From Roseateles_C aquae (GTDB lineage: Bacteria; Pseudomonadota; Gammaproteobacteria; Burkholderiales; Burkholderiaceae_C), in NCBI RefSeq assembly GCF_032337115.1, contig NZ_JAVXZY010000001.1:186001-250000 (forward strand): a DNA stretch of 64,000 nucleotides, written 5' to 3'. The position numbers were made by a program, and so were the translations under genes. Positions 35,359-44,102 of the stretch are shown piece by piece; within the stretch, counting starts at the first letter, position 1, and each line of letters starts with the position of its first letter. The notes under the pieces are model-generated. The model was given only the letters and a program-made list of their open reading frames with translations. It had not been told where the DNA came from and made no database searches.

Positions 35359-35571
35359 ATGACCACCATTCGCGTCAAAGAAAACGAGCCGTTCGACGTG
35401 GCCCTGCGCCGCTTCAAGCGCACCATTGAAAAGCTGGGCCTGCTCACCGAGCTGCGCGCCCGCGAGTTCTACGAGAAGCCCACGGCTGAGCGTAAGCGCA
35501 AGAAGGCTGCCGCCGTCAAGCGCCACTACAAGCGCGTGCGCAGCATGCAGCTGCCGAAGAAGCTGTTCTGA
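35359..35571 (+). CDS. rpsU: 30S ribosomal protein S21
   Basis: Small, very basic ribosomal protein, 70 residues, needed for initiation on structured mRNAs. It begins MTTIRVKENEPFDVALRRFK and ends RSMQLPKKLF, standard for the order. GAAGGA precedes the ATG. It is followed by two hairpins and then yqeY. Confidence 0.97.
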   Translation: MTTIRVKENEPFDVALRRFKRTIEKLGLLTELRAREFYEKPTAERKRKKAAAVKRHYKRVRSMQLPKKLF

Positions 35572-35595
35572 TCGTTTTCGGACACTGATCGCTTC

Positions 35596-35653
35596 GAGAG
35601 GGTTCATCCCCCTCTCCGAACGAGCCCGCGCAGGACGCTGCCGCGGGCTTTTT
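35596..35653 (+). terminator. Terminator between rpsU and yqeY
   Basis: First GAGAGGG-ttcatc-CCCCTCTC (35596-35617), then GCCCGCG (35624-35630) pairing with CGCGGGC (35642-35648), directly followed by TTTTT. The second is a classical intrinsic terminator. It probably gives partial termination, so that S21 is made in excess over YqeY. Confidence 0.8.
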
Positions 35654-35726
35654 CCATTTCTGCCGGGCACTTTGGCAAGTGTTTTGCTGCCACACTGCAG
35701 GCCGCCCGCACCAAGGAGTTGATGCC

Positions 35727-36173
35727 ATGACATTGAAAGCCCAGATCACCGAAGACATGAAGGCCGCGATGCGCGCCAAGGAAGCCGACAAGCTGTCGAC
35801 CATCCGCATGCTGCTGGCCGCCGTCAAGCAAAAGGAAGTTGATGAGCGCATCGAGGTTGACGACGCCATGCTCATCGCCATCGTCGACAAGCTGATCAAG
35901 CAGCGCAAGGACTCGATCAGCCAGTTCACAGCCGCGGGTCGCCAGGATTTGGCCGACAAGGAATCAGTCGAACTGAAGGTGCTGGAAGCCTATCTGCCGG
36001 CTCGTCTGAGCGAAGCCGAGATCCAGGCTGCCGTGGCTGCCATCGTCGCGCAACTGGGCGCCAGCGGCCCCGGCGACATGGGCAAGGTGATGGGTGCCGT
36101 CAAGGCCGAACTCGCGGGCAAGGCCGATATGGGTCTGGTGTCGGCCGCAGTCAAGCAGGCGCTGAAGCCCTGA
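35727..36173 (+). CDS. yqeY: GatB/YqeY domain protein
   Basis: 148-residue protein with the helical YqeY domain related to the tail of GatB. It begins MTLKAQITEDMKAAMRAKE and contains RLSEAEIQAAVAAIVAQLGA and GDMGKVMGAVKAELAGKAD, both typical. Function is unproven; a role with tRNA or amidotransferase is assumed from the domain. I chose the ATG at 35727 with AAGGAG upstream. It normally lies between rpsU and dnaG-rpoD; here those two are not next. Confidence 0.92.
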   Translation: MTLKAQITEDMKAAMRAKEADKLSTIRMLLAAVKQKEVDERIEVDDAMLIAIVDKLIKQRKDSISQFTAAGRQDLADKESVELKVLEAYLPARLSEAEIQAAVAAIVAQLGASGPGDMGKVMGAVKAELAGKADMGLVSAAVKQALKP

Positions 36174-36215
36174 CGCTTCGGCAGCGCTACATCGATTGAA
36201 CACCGGAGACACACG

Positions 36216-36557
36216 ATGAGTCTGAGCGTCCAGGCCTTGACTGATGCACTCAGCGTCGCCCCGCAGCTGCAGCCCGAGCATCTTGCAGCAGTGGCCGCAG
36301 CGGGCTATCGCAGCGTGATCAACAACCGCCCCGACTTCGAGGGCGGCCCCGATCAACCGACCAGCGCCACGATGGCCGCCGCAGCCGCTGCAGCAGGCCT
36401 TGAGTACCGCCATCTGCCGGTCAGCGGCGGCTATCAGTCGCCGGAAGAGATCGAGGCCTTTGCCCAGCTGCTGGCGGAGTTGCCGGCACCGGTGCTGGCC
36501 TTCTGCCGCTCGGGCGCCCGCTCGACCAAGCTCTTCGTCGCGGCACAGCAGCTCTGA
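36216..36557 (+). CDS. TIGR01244-family sulfur transferase / phosphatase-like protein
   Basis: 113-residue single-domain protein with the C-x5-R loop AFCRSGARSTKLF near residue 96 shared by rhodanese-like and dual-specificity phosphatase folds. The same domain is fused to a beta-lactamase-fold hydrolase in Blh-type sulfide-oxidation enzymes. It may therefore handle thiol or persulfide chemistry, but no partner lies nearby. The N-terminal YRSVINNRPDFEGGPDQP is the family signature. GGAG precedes the ATG. Confidence 0.82.
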   Translation: MSLSVQALTDALSVAPQLQPEHLAAVAAAGYRSVINNRPDFEGGPDQPTSATMAAAAAAAGLEYRHLPVSGGYQSPEEIEAFAQLLAELPAPVLAFCRSGARSTKLFVAAQQL

Positions 36558-36720
36558 CGAGCGAAAGGCGCCTGTATGAACAGGCGATTTGCCTAGGATT
36601 TGCCCTAGGTTCACGCCATCGCCACATCACGGGCTGCCCTGGCACTCGTACATTGCGCATCAGGCAAGCTTGGCCGGCACCGCGGCCACTTGCATCTGCC
36701 TCAGTGTCCAGGAGCCGCCC

Positions 36721-37314
36721 TTGAGCTTTCTACTGCAATTCTCCCGGTTGATAGACCGGCTCAACACCTTTGTCGGCCGCTGGGTCATCTGGTTGGTGTT
36801 GGCGTCGACGCTGATCAGCGCCGTCAACGCACTGGTCCGCAAGGCCTTCAACTACAGCTCCAATGCCTTTCTCGAGGTGCAGTGGTATTTGTTCGCCGCG
36901 TCCTTCATGCTGGCGGCGGGCTACACGCTGCTGAACAACGAGCATGTACGCATCGACGTCGTCGTCGGCCGCTTCTCCAAGCGAGTCCAGGCCTGGATCG
37001 ATGTGTTCGGCTTTACCGTTTTCCTGATGCCACTGTGCGCCACCGTGCTCTACCTCGGCGTGCCCTTTTTTCTGCAGGGCTGGCGCTCCAATGAAGTCTC
37101 TTCCAATGCCGGCGGCCTGATTCTCTGGCCGGTCTACGCGCTGATGCCGGCAGGTTTCTTCCTCTTGCTGCTGCAGGGCATCAGCGAGCTGATCAAACGC
37201 CTGGCCTTTCTGGCTGGACTGATTGACGACCCGACCAAAAAGGCAGAGACCAAGTCCGCCGAAGAAGAGCTGGCCGAGGCCATCCGCCTGGCTGCCGAGC
37301 AGAAGAAAGCCTGA
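36721..37314 (+). CDS. TRAP transporter small permease (DctQ type)
   Basis: Membrane subunit of a tripartite ATP-independent transporter, 197 residues with four helices (about 20-43, 57-77, 95-120, 135-160). I chose the TTG at 36721 with GGAG 9 bases upstream, which begins MSFLLQFSRLIDRLN once TTG is read as Met; the frame opens earlier at 36589, but that part looks non-coding. It precedes the large permease by 11 bases. Confidence 0.88.
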   Translation: MSFLLQFSRLIDRLNTFVGRWVIWLVLASTLISAVNALVRKAFNYSSNAFLEVQWYLFAASFMLAAGYTLLNNEHVRIDVVVGRFSKRVQAWIDVFGFTVFLMPLCATVLYLGVPFFLQGWRSNEVSSNAGGLILWPVYALMPAGFFLLLLQGISELIKRLAFLAGLIDDPTKKAETKSAEEELAEAIRLAAEQKKA

Positions 37315-37325
37315 GGCGCAATCGA

Positions 37326-39101
37326 ATGGAAATCATCGCCAACAACCTCGCCCCGATCATGTTCGCGGGCCTGATCATCTTCCTGCTGATGGGCTTTCCG
37401 GTTGCCTTCAGCCTGGGCGCCTGCGGTCTTTTCTTCGGCTTCGTCGGCATTGAGATGGGCGTGCTGCCGGCGTCGCTGTTGCAAGCACTGCCCTTGCGCA
37501 TCTTCGGCATCATGAAGAACGACACGCTGCTGGCGATACCGTTCTTCACCTTAATGGGCTTGATACTGGAGCGCTCCGGCATGGCCGAGGATTTGCTGGA
37601 TACCATCGGCCAGCTCTTCGGCCCGGTACGTGGCGGTCTTGCATTTGCAGTGATCTTCGTAGGCGCGCTGCTGGCTGCCACCACCGGCGTCGTTGCCGCC
37701 TCGGTGATCTCGATGGGTCTGATCTCGCTGCCCATCATGCTGCGCTACGGCTACGACCGGCGCATTGCCTCGGGCGTCATCGCTGCGTCAGGCACCTTGG
37801 CGCAGATCATCCCGCCCTCGCTGGTGCTGATCATCCTGGCCGACCAACTCGGACGCAGTGTCGGCGATATGTACAAGGGCGCCTTTGTGCCTGGCTTCAT
37901 CCTGACCGGTCTTTATGCCTTGTTCGTCATCGGTGTGGCCATCTTCCGGCCGCATTGGGTACCGGCCCTGCCGCTGGAAGCACGCTCGATCAAGGAAGAC
38001 AACGGCAAGAGCGGTCTCGCCTCGCTGGGTCTGCTGGCACTGGCCTCGACCGCAGCCGCGATCTACTTTGGCCAGCACTATGCCCAGGTGTTGAGCTATT
38101 TCAAGGGCGAGACGGTCGCCCAGGTGGCGACTGACGAAACCATCGTCGTCGCGATGTCGGTCGGCGTTGGCCTGGCTTTTGTCGCCTCGCTGCTGAACAA
38201 ACTGTTAGGGCTGGGCTTGCTGTCGCGGATGGCCGAACGTGTCACCTTCGTGCTGATTCCGCCGCTGGCGCTGATTTTCCTGGTGCTTGGCACCATCTTT
38301 TTGGGCATCGCGACGCCAACCGAGGGCGGCGCCATGGGCGCACTCGGCGCATTGCTGATGGCACTGGCGCGCGGTCGCATCAGCTACAAGCTGATGGTGC
38401 AGGCACTGACGACGACGACCAAGCTGGCCTGCTTCGTCGTCTTCATCCTGATCGGTTCCACGGTGTTCAGCCTGTCCTTCCAGGGTGTCGACGGCCCGAA
38501 ATGGGTCGAGCATCTGCTGACCGCCCTGCCTGGCGGTCAACTCGGCTTCCTGGTCTTCGTCAACGTGCTGGTCTTTGTGCTGGCCTTCTTCCTCGACTTC
38601 TTCGAGCTTTCGTTCATCGTCGTGCCGCTGCTTGGGCCGGTGGCGGAGAAGCTGGGTATCGACCTGATCTGGTTTGGCGTGCTGCTGGGCGTCAATATGC
38701 AGACCTCCTTCATGCATCCACCCTTCGGCTTTGCGCTGTTCTACTTGCGCAGCGTGGCGCCCGATCGCGACTACACCGACAAGCTGACCGGCAAGCGAAT
38801 CGAGCAGGTACGCACCAGTCAGATTTACTGGGGTGCCGTGCCCTTTGTGATCATTCAGATCATCATGGTCGGCCTGATCATTGCATTCCCGAACCTGGTC
38901 TCTGGCGGGCAGGACAAGGCCGCGGTGCAGGACACCAGCAATGTTCAGTTGGAAGCGCAGCCGCAGGACGAAGGCAGCGGCAAGGAGATGGACGCCAACA
39001 AGCTGTTCGGCCCGGCCGATGCGCCGCCTGCCACATCGGCCAGCCAGCCAGCCAGCGCGCCGCTTGATCCGCTGGAGGCAGCCGCCAACGCCGGCAAGTA
39101 A
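37326..39101 (+). CDS. TRAP transporter large permease (DctM type)
   Basis: Sodium-coupled transport subunit, 591 residues. It starts MEIIANNLAPIMFAGLIIFL and has about 12-14 helices, with family motifs FGPVRGGLAFAVIFVGALLA and GIATPTEGGAMGALGALL. It is longer than ordinary DctM (about 430) because of an internal segment near residues 215-260 and a soluble Pro/Ala/Ser-rich tail after about residue 535. This long form goes with binding proteins for keto acids, mannitol or chloroaromatics. Confidence 0.93.
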   Translation: MEIIANNLAPIMFAGLIIFLLMGFPVAFSLGACGLFFGFVGIEMGVLPASLLQALPLRIFGIMKNDTLLAIPFFTLMGLILERSGMAEDLLDTIGQLFGPVRGGLAFAVIFVGALLAATTGVVAASVISMGLISLPIMLRYGYDRRIASGVIAASGTLAQIIPPSLVLIILADQLGRSVGDMYKGAFVPGFILTGLYALFVIGVAIFRPHWVPALPLEARSIKEDNGKSGLASLGLLALASTAAAIYFGQHYAQVLSYFKGETVAQVATDETIVVAMSVGVGLAFVASLLNKLLGLGLLSRMAERVTFVLIPPLALIFLVLGTIFLGIATPTEGGAMGALGALLMALARGRISYKLMVQALTTTTKLACFVVFILIGSTVFSLSFQGVDGPKWVEHLLTALPGGQLGFLVFVNVLVFVLAFFLDFFELSFIVVPLLGPVAEKLGIDLIWFGVLLGVNMQTSFMHPPFGFALFYLRSVAPDRDYTDKLTGKRIEQVRTSQIYWGAVPFVIIQIIMVGLIIAFPNLVSGGQDKAAVQDTSNVQLEAQPQDEGSGKEMDANKLFGPADAPPATSASQPASAPLDPLEAAANAGK

Positions 39102-39130
39102 GTGGCAGAGGGGGGTCTCGAGTCACGTTG

Positions 39131-39163
39131 AAAAAGGGCTGCAGCAAAGCAGCCCCTTTTTTC
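39131..39163 (+). terminator. Terminator of the TRAP permease genes
   Basis: AAAAGGGCTGC-agcaaa-GCAGCCCCTTTTTT is a perfect intrinsic terminator for dctQM. Because A-runs precede the stem it can work in both directions. Confidence 0.85.
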
Positions 39164-39200
39164 ATCGTCGGTCGCCCGAGGGTTGAAACGTTAAGACAGG

Positions 39201-39238
39201 AAAAAGCCCGGCAGGCCATGTGCAGCCAACCGGGCTTG
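39201..39238 (-). terminator. Terminator of the TRAP binding-protein gene
   Basis: On the minus strand AAGCCCGG and CCGGGCTT pair around an 18-base loop and are followed by TTTCC. It lies 25 bases after the binding-protein stop codon. Confidence 0.75.
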
Positions 39239-39263
39239 AAGCGAGGGGATCAGGTCGAGCTGA

Positions 39264-40346
39264 TCAGAGCTTTTGCGCTTGCATGAAATCGTCAAAACCC
39301 GCCTCAGCGAAACGGAACCACAGGTTCTGCTCGCGGCGGAACTTGGCGAAGTCCTCGTAGACCTTCTTCCAGTTCTGGTTCTTCGCCGACAGCTCGCTGT
39401 ACAACGCCTGTGATTCCTTGAATGCCGCATCCATCACGTCCTTGGGCATGCGGAACAGCTTGGTGCCGCTTGCCACCAACTGGCGCAGCGCATCGGGGTT
39501 CTTGGCATCGTACTTGGCCTGCATATCGATATGCGCTGCCGCTGTGGCCGCCTCGACGATCGCCTTGTACTCGCTGCTCAGCGCCTCATAGGCCTTGGTG
39601 TTGATGAAGAAGTCGAGCTGCGGGCCACCCTCCCACCAGGCCGGATAGGCGTAGAACGGTGCCACCTTGTTGAAGCCCAGCTTCTGATCGTCATATGGGC
39701 CGACCCACTCCGCCGCGTCGATGGTGCCCTTTTCCAGCGCCTGGTAGATCTCGCCACCAGGAATGTTTTGCGGCACCCCGCCAATGCGCTCCAGCACGCG
39801 ACCAGCGAAACCGCCGATGCGCATCTTCTGACCCTTGATGTCGGCCAGGCTCTTCACTTCCTTGCGATACCAGCCGCCCATTTGCGCGCCGGTATTGCCG
39901 CCGAGGAAGTTGATGATGTTGTAGTTGCGATAGAACTCACGCATCAGCTTCAGGCCATTGCCTTCAACCATCCACGCCGTGTTTTGGCGACTGTTCAGGC
40001 CGAAGGGAATGGCGCAGCCGAGTGCAAAGGTCTCGTCCTTGCCGAAGAAGTAGTAAGGAGCCGTGTGGGCAATCTCAACCGTGCCTTCCTTGACGGCGTC
40101 GACGACGCCGAACGGTGGCATCAACTCGCCACCGGCATGCACCGAGATCTGGAACTTGCCGCCGGTCATCTCGCCAACCTTCTTGGCGAAGACATCAGCG
40201 GCACCGAAGATGGTGTCCAGCGACTTCGGGAAACTCGAGGCCAGGCGCCAGCGGATATTCGCCTGCGCGTGGACAACGGCCGGCGCAACGCCAGCGGCCA
40301 GAACGCCAGCCAGACCGGCCTGGCGAACGAAGGAACGACGTTCCAT
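39264..40346 (-). CDS. TRAP transporter periplasmic binding protein, TakP-like
   Basis: Substrate receptor for the convergent permeases, 360 residues. MERRSFVRQAGLAGVLAAGV is a twin-arginine (Tat) signal ending about VVHAQ. The stretch MRIGGFAGRVLERIGGVPQN and AAEWVGPYDDQKLGFNKVAP closely follow the 2-keto-acid receptor TakP of Rhodobacter, in which an Arg of RIGGFAGR binds the carboxylate. Substrate is thus probably a keto acid with sodium, by inference. I chose the ATG at 40346 with AAGGAG upstream. Confidence 0.92.
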   Translation of the reverse strand: MERRSFVRQAGLAGVLAAGVAPAVVHAQANIRWRLASSFPKSLDTIFGAADVFAKKVGEMTGGKFQISVHAGGELMPPFGVVDAVKEGTVEIAHTAPYYFFGKDETFALGCAIPFGLNSRQNTAWMVEGNGLKLMREFYRNYNIINFLGGNTGAQMGGWYRKEVKSLADIKGQKMRIGGFAGRVLERIGGVPQNIPGGEIYQALEKGTIDAAEWVGPYDDQKLGFNKVAPFYAYPAWWEGGPQLDFFINTKAYEALSSEYKAIVEAATAAAHIDMQAKYDAKNPDALRQLVASGTKLFRMPKDVMDAAFKESQALYSELSAKNQNWKKVYEDFAKFRREQNLWFRFAEAGFDDFMQAQKL

Positions 40347-40547
40347 GTGGAGACTCCTTGGATGGTATTGCACAGAGAGGCAAAACGATTCTAGAAGTGC
40401 ACCAAGCACGCGCTCCGAGTGAAAACCCGGCAGCCCATGCACCGACGAACCAGCATTCGCCCCATGCCAGGGTGCCGGCGTCGCCAAACTGTCTGCCAGC
40501 TTACAAAACCTGCCACCCGTGCTCGACACTGTGCACGGGCTAACGAC

Positions 40548-41936
40548 TCAACTGCCCGCCAGCTTCATTCTGCCGATCAGCACCGATCCGACCGTTTTGC
40601 TGCCAAAGGTATAGCGGTCGGTGCCGATGCCGATGATGTCCTGAAACATCTGCGGCAGGGTGCCGGCAATGGTGACCTCATGGACCGGGTAAGCGATCTC
40701 GCCGTTCTCCACCCAGTAGCCACTGGCGCCACGCGAATAGTCGCCGGTCACGTAGTTGACGCCCTGCCCCATCAGCTCGGTCACGAAGAGGCCGGTGCCC
40801 AGGCGCTTGAGCATGGTGTTGAGATCGTCACCAGGTGCCGTCAGCCGGCTGCTCATATGCAGATTGTGCGAGCCGCCGGCATGGCCGGTGGTGCGCAGGC
40901 CAAGCTTGCGCGCCGAATAAGTCGACAGGAAATAGCCTTGCAGCACACCAGCCTCGACAACGCTGCGCGGTCGGGTCACAACACCCTCGTCATCAAACGG
41001 TGTGCTGCCCTTGCCCTTGAGCTCATGCGGGTCTTCGCGTACGTCGATGTGCGAAGCCAGCACCGGCTTGCCCAGGCTGTCGACCAGGAAGCTGGCCTTG
41101 CGGTACAGCGCACCACCGCTGGTGGCCTGCACCAGCGCGCCGAGCAGTCCGGCGGCCACCGTGCTTTCAAACAGCACCGGCACCTCGGCCGTCTTGACCT
41201 TGCGCGCCTTCAGGCGCGACAGCGCGCGCTCGGCGGCATAGCGGCCAATGCTCTCCGGCGAGGCCAGCTCGCCGGCATCGCGCATCGAGCTGTACCAGGC
41301 GTCGCGCTGCATGCCGGCGCCACGGCCGGCGATGGGTGCGACCGACACCGAATGACGCGAGCTGGCATAGCCGCCGATGAAGCCGCGTGTGTTGCCGGCG
41401 ACGAAATGCGATTGCTGCGCCGACACGGCAGCACCCTCTGAATTGCTGATGCGCTTGTCTACCGCAAAAGCCGCCGCTTCGCAGCGCAGCGCCAGTTGGG
41501 CAGCGCCAGCGGCATCGAGATCCCAAGGGTGGAACAGGTCCAGCTCGGGCCGGCTGGCGGCGTCGAGGGACAGGTCTTGCTCATCGGGCAGGCCGGCCAC
41601 CGGATCTTCGGCGGTGAAGCGTGCGATGTCGAAGGCAGCACGCACGGTGTCTTTCAGCGCTTGGGACGAGAAGTCCGAGGTACTTGCATTGCCGCGGCGC
41701 TGGCCGAGATAGACGGAGATGCCCAAGGACTTGTCGCGGTTGCGCTCGACGTTTTCCAGCTCGCCGCGGCGCACCGAGACCGACAGGCCGCAGCCCTCGG
41801 ACACCTCGGCGCCGGCATCGCTGGCGCCCAGGCGCTTGGCCTCGGTCAGCACCTCGTCGACGAGCTGGCGGAAATGTTCCTGGCTGTAGGCGAAACCATG
41901 CACGGCGTTGTCGGACTGGCGGGGGCTTTGCGTCAT
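40548..41936 (-). CDS. pmbA: Metalloprotease PmbA (TldE)
   Basis: Partner of TldD in a peptidase complex that degrades unfolded peptides and processes leaders such as microcin B17; 462 residues. It lacks the HExxH zinc site, which lies in TldD, as expected for TldE. Family segments are GCGLSVSVRRGELENVERNR near residue 50 and VTGDYSRGASGYWVENGEIA near 400. TldD is not in the window. It is divergent from darP. The relation to the lanthipeptide locus 4.4 kb away is speculative. Confidence 0.93.
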   Translation of the reverse strand: MTQSPRQSDNAVHGFAYSQEHFRQLVDEVLTEAKRLGASDAGAEVSEGCGLSVSVRRGELENVERNRDKSLGISVYLGQRRGNASTSDFSSQALKDTVRAAFDIARFTAEDPVAGLPDEQDLSLDAASRPELDLFHPWDLDAAGAAQLALRCEAAAFAVDKRISNSEGAAVSAQQSHFVAGNTRGFIGGYASSRHSVSVAPIAGRGAGMQRDAWYSSMRDAGELASPESIGRYAAERALSRLKARKVKTAEVPVLFESTVAAGLLGALVQATSGGALYRKASFLVDSLGKPVLASHIDVREDPHELKGKGSTPFDDEGVVTRPRSVVEAGVLQGYFLSTYSARKLGLRTTGHAGGSHNLHMSSRLTAPGDDLNTMLKRLGTGLFVTELMGQGVNYVTGDYSRGASGYWVENGEIAYPVHEVTIAGTLPQMFQDIIGIGTDRYTFGSKTVGSVLIGRMKLAGS

Positions 41937-42010
41937 GTCGGTGGGCTGCTCTAGCTGTTCAGCAAATTCGTCTGCCGGGCGAACCCGGGTCGGGCGACTA
42001 TCATACGGGG

Positions 42011-42026
42011 CTGTGCATGTGCACAG
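42011..42026. promoter_or_regulatory. LexA-type box (CTGT-N8-ACAG) between pmbA and darP
   Basis: CTGTGCATGTGCACAG is an exact match to CTGT-N8-ACAG and is a palindrome apart from its two central bases. It lies 41 bases before darP and 74 bases before pmbA, just after TATCAT at 41999-42004, a possible -10 box of darP. LexA binding would then cover the transcription start. The centre is GC-richer than in strong enterobacterial sites, so another dimeric repressor is possible. Confidence 0.5.
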
Positions 42027-42067
42027 CGCCCGCGTCGCGACATCAGGCCGATAAACGCTAGAACACC

Positions 42068-42652
42068 ATGCCCTACCCCCAAGAAGAACCGTTTGGCGAC
42101 GACGAATTCGACCGCCCCAGCAAGAGCCAGAAGAAGCGCGAGATGCACGATCTGCAATCGCTGGGCGAAGACCTGCTGACCCTGCCGGCCAGCCGCCTGA
42201 AGCCGCTGGATCTGCCCGAGATCCTGGCCGATGCGATTGCCGATGCGAAGAAGATCAGCAATTTCGAAGGCCGTCGCCGCCAGATGCAGTACATCGGCAA
42301 GCTGATGCGCAAGGTCGATCCCGAGCCGCTGCGCCAGGCAGTGGCCGATTTCAAGCTCGGCCGCGCCCAGGACAGCCTGACCCTGCATCAGAGCGAACGC
42401 TGGCGCGAGCGCTTGCTGGCCGAAGACGAGGCGCTGCAGGCCTTCATCGCCGAGCACCCCGGCGTCGATGTACAGCAGCTGCGCAGCCTCGTGCGCGCCG
42501 CGCGCAAGGATGCGGCAGCGGCGCCCGAGCAACGCAGCGGCCGGGCGTTTCGCGAGCTGTTCCAGTTCATCAAGGCCGAGGCCAAGCGCATCGAGGGCGA
42601 AGACGCCAGTGCTGTCACGAAAGACGCCGATGACGAGGGCGACGATGAGTGA
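42068..42652 (+). CDS. darP: Ribosome biogenesis factor DarP (YjgA)
   Basis: Small-to-mid size helical protein, 194 residues, which associates with late 50S precursors. The family core is KSQKKREMHDLQSLGEDLLT near residue 15 and FEGRRRQMQYIGKLMRKVDP near residue 68. The C-terminus is acidic (DADDEGDDE). It overlaps mog by 8 bases, so the two are coupled. Confidence 0.92.
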   Translation: MPYPQEEPFGDDEFDRPSKSQKKREMHDLQSLGEDLLTLPASRLKPLDLPEILADAIADAKKISNFEGRRRQMQYIGKLMRKVDPEPLRQAVADFKLGRAQDSLTLHQSERWRERLLAEDEALQAFIAEHPGVDVQQLRSLVRAARKDAAAAPEQRSGRAFRELFQFIKAEAKRIEGEDASAVTKDADDEGDDE

Positions 42653-43262
42653 GCCGGCCTTCGAGGCGGTGCGCATCGGCATCGTCTCGATCAGCGACCG
42701 CGCCTCTAGCGGCGTCTATGAGGACAAGGGCCTGCCGGCGCTGCAAGCCTGGCTGAGCGGAGCGCTGCACAACCCGATCCACTTTGAGTCGCGACTGATT
42801 CCCGATGAACGAGCCCTGATCGCCGCCACGCTGCGCGAACTGATCGACACGGCGGGCTGTCATCTCGTGCTGACCACCGGTGGCACCGGGCCGGCGCTGC
42901 GCGATGTCACCCCGGAAGCCACGCTCGACGTCGCTGATCGCGAGATGCCCGGTTTTGGCGAGCAGATGCGGCAGATCTCGCTGCGCTTTGTGCCCACCGC
43001 CATCCTGTCGCGGCAGGTCGCGGTGATCCGGGGTCAGGCCTTGATCATCAACCTGCCCGGCCAACCCAAGGCGATCGCCGAAACGCTGGAAGGCCTGAAG
43101 TCCGCGGACGGGGAGCTCCTGGTGCCCGGCATCTTTGCCGCCGTGCCTTACTGCATCGACCTGATCGGCGGCCCCTATCTGGAAACGCGTGACGAGGTGC
43201 TCAAGGCCTTCCGGCCAAAATCGGCCCAGCGGCCCTCGGCTGCCAAGCCAACAAGCGCCTGA
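42645..43262 (+). CDS. mog: Molybdopterin adenylyltransferase (Mog)
   Basis: Adenylylates molybdopterin before molybdenum insertion, 205 residues. Family motifs are GIVSISDRASSGVYEDKG near residue 10, VLTTGGTGPALRDVTPEAT near residue 72, and ALIINLPGQPKAIAETL near residue 130. I chose the ATG at 42645 inside the end of darP; the earlier in-frame positions belong to a shadow frame. No other molybdenum genes are close. Confidence 0.92.
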   Translation: MSEPAFEAVRIGIVSISDRASSGVYEDKGLPALQAWLSGALHNPIHFESRLIPDERALIAATLRELIDTAGCHLVLTTGGTGPALRDVTPEATLDVADREMPGFGEQMRQISLRFVPTAILSRQVAVIRGQALIINLPGQPKAIAETLEGLKSADGELLVPGIFAAVPYCIDLIGGPYLETRDEVLKAFRPKSAQRPSAAKPTSA

Positions 43263-43270
43263 GCACTCGG

Positions 43271-44038
43271 CTATTTGACCAGCCGGCTCAGCCTGGCGGC
43301 GTCGAAAGGCTCACCCTGCTGCGCGTCGTCGGGCACGCAGTCGCGGCGTTCGCCCTCGCTGAGCTTGGCCACCGCCTGCCACAGCAAGGCAATCTGGTGC
43401 TCGTGCAGGCTGGCGTTGTCGATCAAACCCTTCATCGCCAGCGCCACCGGGTCGTCGCCCTGGGTCACGCCGTAGGCCGAGAAGCCCATTCGCGCGGCAA
43501 CTTGCTCGCGCTCGGCATCGGCCTGTGCCTCGATGACGCGCGCCGGGTTGCCGACTGCCGTGGCACCGGCCGGCACCGGCTTGGTCACCACCGCGCCTGA
43601 ACCAATACGCGCGCCGGCGCCGACGGTAAAGCCGCCCAGCACACAGGCATTGGCGCCGACGATCACGCCAGCCTCCAGCGTCGGATGGCGCTTGGCGCCC
43701 TTGACCAGCGAGGTACCGCCCAGCGTCACACCCTGGTAGATCGTGCAGCCCTCGCCAATCTCGGCCATCTCGCCGATGACGATGCCCATGCCGTGGTCGA
43801 TGAAAACCCGGCGGGCAATCGTTGCACCTGGGTGTATCTCGATGCCGGTGAGAAATCGAGCCCAGTGCGAGATGAAGCGACCCAGCCAGCGCAGGCCATG
43901 CCTCCAGCACCAGTGGGCCCAGCGATGCATCATCAAGGCATGCAGGCCCGGGTAACAGGTCAGCACCTCCCAGGCCGAGCGGGCGGCGGGGTCGCGCTCA
44001 AGAATCAGGGCAATGTCTTCGCGAAGGCGCAGGAACAT
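43271..44038 (-). CDS. cysE: Serine O-acetyltransferase
   Basis: First step of cysteine synthesis, 255 residues. The left-handed beta-helix has hexapeptide repeats through GIEIHPGATIARRVFIDHG and VIVGANACVLGGFTVG; catalytic His are in IHPGA and FIDHGMGIVIGE. The C-terminus does not end in the classical Ile that docks into cysteine synthase (it ends RLSRLVK), so that complex may be absent. I chose the ATG at 44038 (MFLRLREDIALI). Convergent with mog, 8 bases apart. Confidence 0.93.
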   Translation of the reverse strand: MFLRLREDIALILERDPAARSAWEVLTCYPGLHALMMHRWAHWCWRHGLRWLGRFISHWARFLTGIEIHPGATIARRVFIDHGMGIVIGEMAEIGEGCTIYQGVTLGGTSLVKGAKRHPTLEAGVIVGANACVLGGFTVGAGARIGSGAVVTKPVPAGATAVGNPARVIEAQADAEREQVAARMGFSAYGVTQGDDPVALAMKGLIDNASLHEHQIALLWQAVAKLSEGERRDCVPDDAQQGEPFDAARLSRLVK

Positions 44039-44102
44039 GGGGCAAGCGATGGCCCAGCATGGGGCCAAGAGGCATAGGGGTCAGGCAGTTTAGCGGCGGC
44101 TT

